Position numbers and translations under genes: made by a program
Assembly (NCBI RefSeq): GCF_044755465.1
Contig: NZ_JBIVRB010000002.1
Span: 186,001-250,000, forward strand
Source: Peterkaempfera sp044755465
GTDB taxonomy: Bacteria; Actinomycetota; Actinomycetes; Streptomycetales; Streptomycetaceae
Direction of reading: 5' to 3'
DNA length: 64,000 nt
Shown: in pieces, positions 34,155 to 42,144 of the stretch
How the letters are laid out: each line of letters opens with the position of its first letter
Numbering within the stretch: the first letter of the stretch is position 1
The notes under the pieces: generated by a model
The model's database searches: none
Seen by the model: the letters and a program-made list of their open reading frames with translations, nothing else
Told to the model about the DNA's origin: nothing

Positions 34155-35438
34155 GTGACCGTCGACCTGCCACCGTCCGCCGCACCGCGCGCCGCCTACC
34201 CCGCCGAGGTGCTGCCCGAGCGGGTGCGTGAGCGGCTGCTCGCCCTCGCCGCCGAGCGGACGCCCGTCTCCGCGTACCTGTACGACCCGGCGGTGGCCGC
34301 CGACCGCGCCCGCGCGCTGCGCGAGGCGCTGCCCGGCTGGGCCGAGGTGTTCTACGCGGTCAAGGCCAACTCCTTCGCCCCGGTGGTCGAGGCGCTGGCC
34401 CCGCAGGTGGACGGCTTCGAGGTCGCCTCCGTGGCCGAACTGGAGCTGACCGCCGACGCCGCCCGCGCCGCCGGGCGCCCGCACCGGGTGGTGGCGGCAG
34501 GCCCGGGGAAGACCGAGGCGCTGCTCACCGCGCTGGTGCGGGCCGACGCCGAGGTGGTCAACGCGGAGAGCCTGCTGGAGCTGCACCGCCTCAGCCGGAT
34601 CGCCGCCGCCTGCGGCCGCACCACCCGGGTGGCGCTGCGGGTCAACCCGGCGTCGGTGCCGATCCGGGGCTCGCTGGGCATGGGCGGCGCGCCCACCCAG
34701 TTCGGCGTCCCCGAGCCGGACGTCCCCGGGGTGCTGGCCCAGGCCCGCGACCTGCCGGGGCTGGACGTGGTCGGCTTCCACATCCACGCCGCCTCCAACA
34801 ACCTGGACGCCGCCGCCCACGCCGCCTATCTGCGCTGGTGCCTGGAGTGGAGCGCCCGGACGGCCGCCGCCTGCGGGGTGCGGCTGCGGCACGTCGACAT
34901 CGGCGGCGGCATCGGCGTCGACTTCGAACTGCCCGGCGGCCAGCGGCACGGCGGCTTCGACACCGCCCTGTTCGGCCGGCTCGCGGCCGGGATCACCCCG
35001 CCGCCGGGCGTACGGGTGGTGCTGGAGCCCGGCCGCTACCTGGTGGCCGACTGCGGGTGGTACGCGGCGGCGGTGACCGACGTCAAGTACGCGTACGGGG
35101 CCTGGTACGCGGTGCTGCGCGGCGGCATCCACCACTTCCAGCTGCCCACCTCCTGGGAGCTGGTGCACAACGCGGCCGTGCTCCCGGTGGACGGCTGGCC
35201 CGCCGGGCTGCCCCGGCCGGTGGCGGCGGAGGTGCCGGTGACCGTGGTCGGGGAGTTGTGCACGCCGGAGGACACCCTGCTGCGCGATGTCCGGGTGGAG
35301 CGGGTGCGGGCGGGGGACCTGGTGGTCTTCCCGGTCGCCGGCTCGTACGGCTGGGAGTTCGCCATGCACAGCTTCCTCGGCCACCCGGTCGCGGACCGGC
35401 TGGTGCTCCCGGCACGGGCGCAGGGGCCGGGTCGGTAG
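34155..35438 (+). CDS. Fold-type III PLP decarboxylase, siderophore AcsE/PvsE/SbnH-like
   Basis: 427 aa from GTG 34155 (GAGAGGGA upstream). Alanine-racemase-fold N-terminal barrel with PLP Lys70 in VFYAVKANSFAPVVEAL, the glycine loop HVDIGGGIGVDF and EPGRYLVADCG; C-terminal beta domain with VVGELCTPEDTLL (catalytic Cys of the dimer interface) and YGWEFAMHSFLGHP. This group includes diaminopimelate/ornithine decarboxylases and the NIS-siderophore decarboxylases AcsE, PvsE and SbnH, which act on citryl-linked diamino acids. The iron box upstream and NIS genes downstream favour the siderophore role (inference). Its last codons are the first unit of a 15-bp tandem repeat. Confidence 0.85.
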   Translation: MTVDLPPSAAPRAAYPAEVLPERVRERLLALAAERTPVSAYLYDPAVAADRARALREALPGWAEVFYAVKANSFAPVVEALAPQVDGFEVASVAELELTADAARAAGRPHRVVAAGPGKTEALLTALVRADAEVVNAESLLELHRLSRIAAACGRTTRVALRVNPASVPIRGSLGMGGAPTQFGVPEPDVPGVLAQARDLPGLDVVGFHIHAASNNLDAAAHAAYLRWCLEWSARTAAACGVRLRHVDIGGGIGVDFELPGGQRHGGFDTALFGRLAAGITPPPGVRVVLEPGRYLVADCGWYAAAVTDVKYAYGAWYAVLRGGIHHFQLPTSWELVHNAAVLPVDGWPAGLPRPVAAEVPVTVVGELCTPEDTLLRDVRVERVRAGDLVVFPVAGSYGWEFAMHSFLGHPVADRLVLPARAQGPGR

Positions 35439-35535
35439 CCGATAGGTCGGGTTCTGGCGGGTCGGTCGCCGGCAGGCCGGTTTCTGGCGGGTCGGTTTCT
35501 GGCGGGTCGGTAGTGGTTGGGTCGGTATCTGGCCA
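35431..35535. repeat. Seven-unit 15-bp tandem repeat
   Basis: Seven consecutive 15-bp units, each starting GTCGG or GCCGG, run from 35431 to 35535 without a single indel; the fullest form is GTCGGTTTCTGGCGG. Units 2, 4 and 5 are the most alike. The first unit includes the TAG stop of the decarboxylase gene. The array fills much of the gap before the second iron box. It resembles a minisatellite that may vary in copy number between strains. Confidence 0.85.
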
Positions 35536-35755
35536 TGTCCGGTGCCCTGGCCGTCGCCGGGCGCGGCGTGCCCGTGCCCCCGCGCCCGGCGGACGCGTTG
35601 GACAGGTGTGCCCGCCTGCGGAAGGCGGCCGGTGCGTCAGATGCCCTGGTATCGGGGGCGGCTGACGACTCCGTCGGTTGACGGAAACGCCGGTGCTGCC
35701 GGTCGGTGCGACTGGACCCACTGGACGGCCGCCGCTAGGTTGGGCACGCCGTTAC

Positions 35756-35774
35756 TAAGGTAAGGCTTGCCTAA
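35756..35774. promoter_or_regulatory. Iron box upstream of the siderophore operon
   Basis: TAAGGTAAGGCTTGCCTAA matches TTAGGTTAGGCTAACCTAA at 15 of 19 positions. It lies 21 bp before an in-frame GTG at 35795 and 69 bp before the preferred ATG at 35843. As the only regulatory signal in front of the six-gene operon it should make the operon iron-repressed. Confidence 0.8.
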
Positions 35775-35842
35775 GTAAAGGTGAGCTCTCCGCCGTGACA
35801 CCCCTACAGCCCTGCCCGCCCGGACACCCCCGGAGCCCTTTG

Positions 35843-37267
35843 ATGACCCTCGCCGGCTGCAGCACCCTCGACCAGGCCACCCCGGCCGCGAGCCCGGCCA
35901 CCACGCCGCCCCCCGCCGGGGACCAGGACGCCATCCTCCAGCGGCAGCGCGCCCGCGAGTCCTCGGCCCGCACCTACGCCCGGTCCTTCCCCATCGTCCC
36001 GGTCCGCGCCCACGGCATGACCGTGGAGGGCGCCGACGGCCGCCGCTACCTGGACTGCCTCTCCGGCGCCGGCACCCTCGTCCTCGGCCACAACCACCCC
36101 GTCGTGCTGGACGCCATCCGCCGCACCCTGGACAGCGGCGCCCCGCTGCACATCCTGGACCTGGCCACCGCCGAGAAGGACGACTTCACCACCGCCCTCT
36201 TCGGCACCCTGCCGGCCGGCTTCGCCGACCGCGCCCGCATCCACTTCTGCGGCCCGGCCGGCACCGACGCCGTCGAGGCCGCGCTCAAACTGATGCAGAC
36301 CGCCACCGGCCGGCGCGGCGTGCTCGCCTTCACCGGCGCGTACCACGGGATGACCGCCGGGGCGCTGGCCGCCACCGGCAGCGTCGCCGTCAAGCAGCCG
36401 CTGCCGCCCGCCGGCGAGGTCACCCGGCTGCCCTACCCGTACGGCTACCGCTGCCCGTTCGGCGTCGGCGGCGAGCGCGGCGCCGAACTCTCCGCCGTCT
36501 ACACCGAGCGGCTGCTCGACGACCCGTCCGGCGGTGTGGTGCCGCCCGCCGCGATGATCCTGGAGGCCGTCCAGGGCGAGGGCGGCGTCGTACCGGCCCC
36601 CGACGGCTGGCTGCGCGAGATGCGCAGGATCACCGCCGAGCGCGGCATCCCGCTGATCGTGGACGAGGTGCAGACCGGCGTCGGACGCACCGGCGCCATG
36701 TGGGCCGTGGAGCACAGCGGCATCGTGCCGGACGCGATCGTGGTCTCCAAGGCCATCGGCGGCAGCCTGCCGCTGGCGGCGGTCGTCTACCGCGACGACT
36801 ACGACGGCTGGCTGCCCGGCGCCCACACCGGCACCTTCCGGGGCAACACCCTGGCCATGGCGGCCGGCACCGCCACCCTGCGGTTCGTCGCCGCCGAGGG
36901 CCTGGCCGACCGCGCCGCCGTGCTCGGCGCGCGGATCACCGCCCGGCTGGAGGCGCTGCGGTCCGTGCTGCCGGTGGTCGGGGACGTCCGGGGGCGCGGT
37001 CTGATGATCGGTGTGGAGCTGGTCGATCCGACCGGCGCACCGGACGCCTGCGGTGCGCTGCCGCCCGCCCCCGACCTGGCCGCCCGGGTACGGGCCGGCT
37101 GCCTGGAGCGCGGCCTGATCGTCGAACTCGGCGGCCGCCACGACGCCGTACTGCGGCTGCTGCCGCCGCTCACCATCAGCGACGAGCAGGTCGAAGCCGT
37201 CCTGGACCGGCTCTGCGACGCCCTCACCGCCACCGCCCGCGACACCCGCCCGGAGGGAGGCGCGTGA
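35843..37267 (+). CDS. Diaminobutyrate-2-oxoglutarate aminotransferase (RhbA-like, class III)
   Basis: 474 aa from ATG 35843 (CGGAG eight bases upstream); an in-frame GTG at 35795 preceded by AAAGGTGAG would add 16 residues. Class III aminotransferase with GPAGTDAVEAALKLMQ (phosphate-binding turn), FTGAYHGMT, IVDEVQTGVGRTG and the PLP Lys near residue 303 in VVSKAIGGSLPLA. It would form L-2,4-diaminobutyrate from aspartate semialdehyde with glutamate as donor. The next gene encodes diaminobutyrate decarboxylase and overlaps by four bases, which strongly supports the assignment. Confidence 0.9.
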   Translation: MTLAGCSTLDQATPAASPATTPPPAGDQDAILQRQRARESSARTYARSFPIVPVRAHGMTVEGADGRRYLDCLSGAGTLVLGHNHPVVLDAIRRTLDSGAPLHILDLATAEKDDFTTALFGTLPAGFADRARIHFCGPAGTDAVEAALKLMQTATGRRGVLAFTGAYHGMTAGALAATGSVAVKQPLPPAGEVTRLPYPYGYRCPFGVGGERGAELSAVYTERLLDDPSGGVVPPAAMILEAVQGEGGVVPAPDGWLREMRRITAERGIPLIVDEVQTGVGRTGAMWAVEHSGIVPDAIVVSKAIGGSLPLAAVVYRDDYDGWLPGAHTGTFRGNTLAMAAGTATLRFVAAEGLADRAAVLGARITARLEALRSVLPVVGDVRGRGLMIGVELVDPTGAPDACGALPPAPDLAARVRAGCLERGLIVELGGRHDAVLRLLPPLTISDEQVEAVLDRLCDALTATARDTRPEGGA

Positions 37268-38772
37268 CCGGCCGCCCACCCGCACTGGCCGGCGGCGGCG
37301 CCGGCCCCCGGGCGCTGCGGCCGCTGCTGAAGACCGTGCTGGACGCGCTCGCCGAGGGCGCCGCCCGGCGCGGCGGCCCACTGCCGGCCGGCACCCCCGG
37401 ACAGCTCACCGCCCTGGTCGCGGAGACACTCGGGACGCTGGAGAGCGACGGCGGGCCGGAACCGGACGACGACGCGCTGCACCGGCTCACCGCGCTGCTC
37501 GCCCAGGGCAGCGCCGACCCCGCCGACCCGTCCTGCGCCGCCCATCTGCACTGCCCGCCGCTGGCCCTCGCGGTCGCCGCCGACCTGGCGGTCAGCGCGC
37601 TCAACCCCTCCCAGGACTCCTGGGACCAGGCCCCCGCCGCCACCGCCCTGGAGACGCTGCTGCTGCGCGACCTGGCGGCACTGGCCGGCTACGACCCGGA
37701 CGCGGCCGCCGGAGTGCTCACCTCCGGCGGCACCGAGTCCAACCTGATGGGCCTGCTGCTCGCCCGCGACCACGCGCTCGGCCGGACCGGCGGGCGCCCC
37801 ACCGAGCTGTACGGACTGCCGACCGGCGCCACGCCCCGGATCTTCGCCTCCGCCGCCGCCCACTTCTCCGTACAGCGCGCGGCGGCCCTGCTCGGTCTCG
37901 GAGAACGGGCCGTGGTCGCGGTGCCCGTCGACCGCGACCTGCGGATGGACGCCACCGCGCTGGCCGCCGCCCTGCGCGACTGCGCCGCGCGCGGCGAGAC
38001 CCCGGTCGCGGTCGTCGCCACCGCCGGGACCACCGACACCGGCGCCATCGACCCGCTGCACCGCGCCGCCGACCTGGCCGCCGAACACGGCGCCTGGCTG
38101 CACGTGGACGCCGCGTACGGCGGTGGCGCGCTGCTCTCCGACCGGCTCGCCCCGCTGCTGGACGGCATAGCCCGCGCCGACTCGCTCTCCCTGGACTGGC
38201 ACAAGCTGGGCTGGCAGCCCGCCGCCGCCGGGATCTTCCTCACCCGGCGCGCCGAGCACTACGCGCCGCTGGCCCGCCGCGCCGCCTACCTCAACCCGGC
38301 CGACGACGAGGAGGCCGGCTACCCCAGCCTGCTGGGGCTCTCGCTGCGCACCACCCGCCGCGCCGACGCGTTCAAGATCGCGGTGACGCTGCGGACCCTG
38401 GGCCGCGCCGGACTCGGCCGCCTGGTCGACGCCTGCCATGACCTCGCCCGGCACGCCACCGCCACCATCGCCGCCCACCCGCTGCTGGAAGCGCACACCG
38501 AACCGGTCCTCACCACCGCTGTCTTCCACTACCTGCCGCAGCGGCCCGAGCTGCGCACCCCCGCCGCCCGGGACGCCGTCAACGCCGCGCTGCGGCGGCG
38601 GCTGCTGCGGGAGGGGCGGGCCGTCGTCGGCCGCACCGAGCTGCCGGGCACCGGCCCGGGGCGGGTACGGCTCAAACTCACCCTGCTCAACCCGCACACC
38701 ACCCCCGCCGACGTCGAGCGGCTGCTGCACACCGTCGCCGCCGCCGGCCAGGCCGAGGAGGCCACCCCATGA
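37264..38772 (+). CDS. L-2,4-diaminobutyrate decarboxylase (RhbB-like)
   Basis: 502 aa from GTG 37264 with GGAGGGAGG upstream; overlaps both neighbours by four bases. Group II PLP decarboxylase: HLHCPPLALAVAADLAVSALNPSQDSWDQ, LTSGGTESNLMGLLLARDHAL, WLHVDAAYGGGALLS and PLP Lys in LSLDWHKLGWQPAAAG (near 313). The product would be 1,3-diaminopropane, the diamine backbone used by rhizobactin/schizokinen-type siderophores. The active site is complete. Confidence 0.9.
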   Translation: MTGRPPALAGGGAGPRALRPLLKTVLDALAEGAARRGGPLPAGTPGQLTALVAETLGTLESDGGPEPDDDALHRLTALLAQGSADPADPSCAAHLHCPPLALAVAADLAVSALNPSQDSWDQAPAATALETLLLRDLAALAGYDPDAAAGVLTSGGTESNLMGLLLARDHALGRTGGRPTELYGLPTGATPRIFASAAAHFSVQRAAALLGLGERAVVAVPVDRDLRMDATALAAALRDCAARGETPVAVVATAGTTDTGAIDPLHRAADLAAEHGAWLHVDAAYGGGALLSDRLAPLLDGIARADSLSLDWHKLGWQPAAAGIFLTRRAEHYAPLARRAAYLNPADDEEAGYPSLLGLSLRTTRRADAFKIAVTLRTLGRAGLGRLVDACHDLARHATATIAAHPLLEAHTEPVLTTAVFHYLPQRPELRTPAARDAVNAALRRRLLREGRAVVGRTELPGTGPGRVRLKLTLLNPHTTPADVERLLHTVAAAGQAEEATP

Positions 38773-40703
38773 CCCCGGCCCCCGCCGACCCCACGGCGCC
38801 GCGACCCGCCCCCGGGCCCGCCGTCCCCGGTTCGGGATCGCCGGGCGGCGAGGCCCCCGTACGGGCCGTCGAACCCGGCTCCGCCGCCTTCGCGTCCGCC
38901 CCGCTCCCGGTGAACGACTCGCCGGACGACCCGTTCCCGCCGGACGACCCGTTCCCGCTGGACGACCCGCTCCCGCTGGACGGGCCGGACCCCGGCCGGG
39001 CCGGGGAGGCGGCGGCGGTGGAGACGCTGCTCCGGGCCTACGTACGGGAGACCGGAGCGGCCGTGCCCAAGGCGGGCGAGGTACTGGGGCTGGCCCTGCC
39101 CGCCGCCGGGATCACGCTGCGGGTGCCCGTCCGCTACCGCTCCGCGACCGGCCGCCACCGGTTCGGGGAGCCGACCGTCGCAGGCGGCGGCCCGGCGGAC
39201 ACCGCGCTGGTGGCCGCCGCCGCCGTCCGCGAGACCGTACTCGGCCAGGGACTCCCCGCCCACCTGGGGTCGGACGCCGTCGCCCGGGTGCTCGGCTCCG
39301 CCCGCCGCACCGCCGTCCACCTCACCCACCGCCGGGCGGAAGGCGCCGAGAGCGGCCCGACTCCCTTCCTGGACGCCGAACAGGCCCTGCTGCTCGGCCA
39401 CCCCTTCCACCCCGCGCCCAAGAGCCGCGAGGAGGCATCCGACGCCGAACTCGCCGCCTGGTCGCCCGAACTGCGCGGCGCCTTCCCGCTGCACTGGTTC
39501 GCCGCCCACCCCACCGCACTGGTGGGCGAGGACGCCGCCGGACGCCCCATCGCGGACCTGCTGCACGCCCTCGCCCCGCCCGGCCTCGACCTGCGGCCCG
39601 GCGAGGTACCGCTGCCCGCCCACCCCTGGCAGGCCCGCGAGGTGACCGGCCGCCCGGCCGCCGCCGCGCTGATCGAGGCGGGCCTGCTGCGGCCGCTCGG
39701 CGCCGCCGGACCCGCCTGGTACCCGACGTCCTCGCTGCGCACCGTGCACCGCCCCGACGCCGGGGCGATGCTGAAGCTGTCGCTGGGCATGCGGATCACC
39801 AACTCCCGCCGCAACAACCTGCGCGGCGAGATGCACCTCGGCGTCCGGGCCGCCCGCCTGCTGGACCTGGGGCCGGGGGAGTGGCTGCGCGCCCAGCACC
39901 CCGACTTCGCCGTACTGCGCGACTTCGCCTGGGCCTCGGCGGGCCACGGCGACGCCGAGACCGGCCTGGAGACCGCCCTGCGGGACAACCCCTTCCACGG
40001 CGGCCCCGGCGACGCGCTCTGCGTGGCCGGACTCACCGCCGAACGCACCGGCCCCGGCGACGGCACCCCGCCGCGCCACCGCTCCCTGCTGGCCGCCGCG
40101 GTGCACCGCGCCGCCGCCCGGCACGGGCTCGGCACCGCAGCGGCCGCCGCCCGCTGGCTCACCCGCTACCTCCAGGTGCTGGCCGTCCCGCTGATCCGCC
40201 TCCAAGCCCACTGGGGCATCGCACTGGAACCCCACCAGCAGAACACCCTGGTCGCCCTGGGCCCCGACGGCCTGCCCACCGCCGGCTGGTACCGCGACAG
40301 CCAGGGCTACTACCTGACCGCCTCCCGCGCCGAGCAGGCCGAACGGCTGCTGCCCGGCCTCGCGGACGGTGTCCACCTGGTCTTCGACGACGCCTTCGTG
40401 GACGAGCGGGTCGCCTACTACCTCGGCGTCAACAACCTGCTCGGCCTGGTCGGGGACCTCGGCGCCCAGGGCCTCGCCGACGAGGCCGACCTACTGGCCG
40501 TCTGCCGCCGCACCCTGACCGCGCTGCACGCCGCCGAACCCGGCGCCCGAGGGCTGCTCGGGCTGCTGCTCGACGCCCCGGTGCTGCGCTGCAAGGCCAA
40601 CTACCTCACCTGCGTGGACGGCCGGGACGAACTCGTCGGGGACGTCCACAACCAGTCCGTCTACTTCGACCTGCCCAACCCGCTCGCGGAGGTATCCCGG
40701 TGA
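38769..40703 (+). CDS. IucA/IucC-family NIS synthetase (RhbC-like)
   Basis: 644 aa from ATG 38769. Residues 1-75 are a Pro/Asp-rich low-complexity extension with repeated DDPFP units, absent from most homologues. The synthetase core has PLPAHPWQAREVTGR, SSLRTVHRPDAGAMLKLSLGMRITNSRRN (nucleotide-binding region) and the C-terminal ALEPHQQNTLVAL with FDDAFVDERVAYYLGVNNLL. NIS synthetases adenylate a carboxylate (usually citrate) and couple it to an amine or hydroxamate. In the rhizobactin model this enzyme would attach the first arm to citrate. Confidence 0.9.
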   Translation: MTPAPADPTAPRPAPGPAVPGSGSPGGEAPVRAVEPGSAAFASAPLPVNDSPDDPFPPDDPFPLDDPLPLDGPDPGRAGEAAAVETLLRAYVRETGAAVPKAGEVLGLALPAAGITLRVPVRYRSATGRHRFGEPTVAGGGPADTALVAAAAVRETVLGQGLPAHLGSDAVARVLGSARRTAVHLTHRRAEGAESGPTPFLDAEQALLLGHPFHPAPKSREEASDAELAAWSPELRGAFPLHWFAAHPTALVGEDAAGRPIADLLHALAPPGLDLRPGEVPLPAHPWQAREVTGRPAAAALIEAGLLRPLGAAGPAWYPTSSLRTVHRPDAGAMLKLSLGMRITNSRRNNLRGEMHLGVRAARLLDLGPGEWLRAQHPDFAVLRDFAWASAGHGDAETGLETALRDNPFHGGPGDALCVAGLTAERTGPGDGTPPRHRSLLAAAVHRAAARHGLGTAAAAARWLTRYLQVLAVPLIRLQAHWGIALEPHQQNTLVALGPDGLPTAGWYRDSQGYYLTASRAEQAERLLPGLADGVHLVFDDAFVDERVAYYLGVNNLLGLVGDLGAQGLADEADLLAVCRRTLTALHAAEPGARGLLGLLLDAPVLRCKANYLTCVDGRDELVGDVHNQSVYFDLPNPLAEVSR

Positions 40704-42112
40704 CCGTGCCCCAGCCCAGCCCCAGCGACGCCACGGCCCCCGCCGCCGAGCCCGACGACGGGGTGTACGACCTCGTGGGCGTCGGCATCGGCCCGTTCAA
40801 CCTGTCGCTGGCCGCCCTCGCGGACGGCGTCCCCGGGCTGCGCACCCTCTTCCTGGACGCCAAGCCCGCCTTCTCCTGGCACCCCGGCCTGCTGATGGAG
40901 GGCACCACCCTCCAGGTGCCCTTCCTCGCGGACCTGGTCACCATGGCCGACCCCACCAGCCGCTGGTCCTACCTCAACTATCTGCGCGCCCACGACCGGC
41001 TGTTCCCGTTCTTCTTCTCCGAGCGGTTCCACATCCCGCGCCGCGAGTACGACCACTACTGCCGCTGGGTGGCCGAGCGGCTGCCCGGCTGCCGCTTCGA
41101 CGCCCCGGTGACCGCCCTGGAGTGGGACGCCAGCGCCGGAGCCTTCGCGGTCACCCACGGCGGCGCGGCCGGACCGCGCCGGGTGCTGGCCCGCCAGGTG
41201 GTGCTGGGCGTCGGCACCCGGCCGGTGGTGCCCGAGCCGCTGCGTGCGCTGCTGGAGCCCGGCCGGGTGCTGCACAGCGCCGACTACCGCACCCACCGCG
41301 ACACCCTGGCCGAGGCCGGCGACGTCACGGTGGTCGGCGCCGGCCAGTCCGGCGCCGAGGTGCTGCTCGACCTGCTGCGCCGCCAGGACGGCGACGGGCA
41401 GGGCGGCCCGTATGTGCGCTGGCTGGCCCGCTCCACCGCCTTCGCGCCGATGGAGTACTCCAAGATCGGCCTGGAGCACTTCACCCCCGACTACATCCGC
41501 TACTTCCGGCAGCTGCCCGAGCCGGTCCGCGACCGCCTGGTCCGGGAGCAGTGGCAGCTCTACAAGGGCGTCAGCAGCGAGACGCTGGGGGAGATCCACG
41601 ACGAGCTGTACGAGCGGACCATCGGCGGCGGCGCACCCCGCGCGGCGCTGCACCCCGGCACCGCCATCACCGCCGCCCGGCGGGACGGCGACGGCTACCT
41701 GCTGACCTGCCGCCACGTCCAGCAGGACACCGAATTCACCCTGCGCACCGACCGGATCGTGCTCGCCACCGGCTACGCCGCGGCCCGGCCGGACTTCCTG
41801 GCGCCGGTCAGCGACCTGGTCGACTGGGACGCCCAGGGCCGCTACCGGGTGGACGGCGACTACCGGGTGGCGCTGGACCCGCGCGTCACCGGCACCCTGT
41901 ACGTGCAGAACGCCGAGATGCACACGCACGGCGTCGGCGCGCCCGACCTCACCCTGGGCGCCTGGCGCGCCGCCACCATCCTCAACGCCGCCACCGGACG
42001 CACCGTGCTGCCGCTGCCCGCCCGCGCCGCCTGGACCGTCTTCGGCGCCCCGGCGGACGGGGCCACCGGCACCGGGACCGCCCCCGCCCCCACCGCCGCC
42101 CAGGCCCGCTGA
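40700..42112 (+). CDS. Flavin-dependent amine N-hydroxylase (RhbE/IucD-like)
   Basis: 470 aa from GTG 40700, overlapping the synthetase stop (GTGA). FAD motif VGVGIGPFNLSLAALADG near residue 27, FLDAKPAFSWHPGLLMEGTTLQVPFLADLVTM (substrate/FAD region conserved in ornithine/lysine N-monooxygenases), NADPH motif VVGAGQSGAEVLLDLL near 215 and the late VLATGYAAARPDFL. It would N-hydroxylate the terminal amine of 1,3-diaminopropane (or an adduct) using NADPH and oxygen. No acyltransferase follows to convert the hydroxylamine to a classic acetyl-hydroxamate. Confidence 0.9.
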   Translation: MTVPQPSPSDATAPAAEPDDGVYDLVGVGIGPFNLSLAALADGVPGLRTLFLDAKPAFSWHPGLLMEGTTLQVPFLADLVTMADPTSRWSYLNYLRAHDRLFPFFFSERFHIPRREYDHYCRWVAERLPGCRFDAPVTALEWDASAGAFAVTHGGAAGPRRVLARQVVLGVGTRPVVPEPLRALLEPGRVLHSADYRTHRDTLAEAGDVTVVGAGQSGAEVLLDLLRRQDGDGQGGPYVRWLARSTAFAPMEYSKIGLEHFTPDYIRYFRQLPEPVRDRLVREQWQLYKGVSSETLGEIHDELYERTIGGGAPRAALHPGTAITAARRDGDGYLLTCRHVQQDTEFTLRTDRIVLATGYAAARPDFLAPVSDLVDWDAQGRYRVDGDYRVALDPRVTGTLYVQNAEMHTHGVGAPDLTLGAWRAATILNAATGRTVLPLPARAAWTVFGAPADGATGTGTAPAPTAAQAR

Positions 42113-42144
42113 CCGGCCTCGCCCCGAAGGGACCGCCGCCCGCC

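Noticed and set aside
35431..35535. Regularly spaced repeats resembling a CRISPR array
   Set aside because: The units are directly adjacent with no unique spacers and no cas genes are present; it is a minisatellite.
38438..42112. One apparent giant plus-strand protein joining the NIS synthetase region to the hydroxylase
   Set aside because: The part before 40700 is a shadow of the synthetase in another frame; the hydroxylase starts at GTG 40700 with its own ribosome-binding site.
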